Shown here piece after piece: positions 5,140-5,440 of a stretch of 5,440 nt of DNA. The notes under the pieces are model-generated. The model saw only the letters and a program-made list of their open reading frames with translations. It was not told where the DNA came from and searched no databases. Each line of letters begins with the position of its first letter. Within the stretch, counting starts at the first letter, position 1. Source of the DNA: Pseudomonadota bacterium (GTDB lineage Bacteria; Pseudomonadota; Gammaproteobacteria; Burkholderiales; Burkholderiaceae_D); contig JAEVZY010000250.1 of the NCBI GenBank assembly GCA_023392035.1, positions 1 through 5,440 of the forward strand, in the 5' to 3' direction. Position numbers and translations under genes: made by a program.

Positions 5140-5440
5140 GGCGCAGATGCTCGAACAGGCAGATGGCGGCGCTGGCGGCAACGTTGAGCGATTCCATCGG
5201 GCCGCGATGGGGAATGGCGATGCGCGCAGTCGCCTGGTCCAGCAAGTGGGGCGCCACCCCCTGCCCTTCGTGCCCGAACAACCAGGCTGCCGGGCCGCGC
5301 AGGTTCAGCGCATACAGGCTGGCGTCGACGTGGGAACTGGTGGCATACACCGGCACCTTCGACTGTGCCAGCACCTGGGCCAGGTCGACGCCTTCAGCGA
5401 TGCGCAGCGAGAAGTGCGCGCCCATGCCGGCGCGCAGCAC
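5126..5440 (-). CDS. SpoU/TrmH-family RNA 2'-O-methyltransferase (partial, C-terminal part)
   Basis: The last 104 residues of a SPOUT-class methyltransferase that transfers a methyl group from S-adenosylmethionine to a ribose 2'-OH in tRNA or rRNA. The gene enters from the right edge, so its start is outside the window; the first codon seen (GTG) is internal, in the family segment VLRAGMGAHF. The two C-terminal family motifs that build the trefoil-knot cofactor site are intact: WLFGHEGQGV (53-62 of the fragment) and IAIPHRGPMESLNVAASA (74-91), followed by the closing helix ICLFEHLRQ. It ends at a TAG and is convergent with the F-box gene. Which member it is (RlmB-like, TrmH-like or another SpoU protein) cannot be settled without the N-terminal part. 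Confidence 0.93.
   Translation of the reverse strand: MLRAGMGAHFSLRIAEGVDLAQVLAQSKVPVYATSSHVDASLYALNLRGPAAWLFGHEGQGVAPHLLDQATARIAIPHRGPMESLNVAASAAICLFEHLRQNLH

Overview
The window is a GC-rich chromosomal segment from a Gram-negative proteobacterium. The gene content and protein style suggest a betaproteobacterium, perhaps of the Oxalobacteraceae/Burkholderiales type. That placement is inferred from composition, an LpxO-type lipid A hydroxylase and general resemblance; no marker gene fixes it. No tRNA, rRNA, CRISPR array, insertion sequence or phage gene is visible.

Layout: (1) Positions 1-1298, minus strand, hold the start of a two-gene operon for a molybdenum hydroxylase of the CO/xanthine dehydrogenase family. 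A [2Fe-2S] small subunit is followed after one base by the molybdopterin large subunit, which runs off the left edge. (2) Positions 1299-1696 are a 398-base divergent intergenic region. It carries an FNR/ANR-like site placed well for the molybdenum-hydroxylase operon, a four-run G-tract motif and short inverted repeats. (3) Positions 1697-2596, plus strand, encode an LpxO-like Fe(II)/2-oxoglutarate-dependent hydroxylase predicted to modify lipid A. (4) Positions 2676-3404 (or 3500), minus strand, encode a TauE/SafE-family membrane transporter convergent with lpxO. (5) Positions 3600-5105, plus strand, encode a 501-residue protein with an N-terminal F-box and a C-terminal leucine-rich-repeat region. 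(6) Positions 5126-5440, minus strand, encode the C-terminal part of a SpoU/TrmH-family RNA 2'-O-methyltransferase that enters from the right edge.

The notable gene is the F-box/LRR protein. This architecture is typical of eukaryotic SCF ubiquitin-ligase substrate receptors. In bacteria it is known mainly from secreted effectors, such as the GALA proteins of Ralstonia. It stands alone between housekeeping-type genes, with no secretion genes in view, so it looks like an orphan candidate effector. Apart from the molybdenum-hydroxylase pair, the genes are separate transcription units and do not form an evident pathway. LpxO-type lipid A modification and a candidate host-directed F-box protein would both fit a host-associated lifestyle, but that link is inference.
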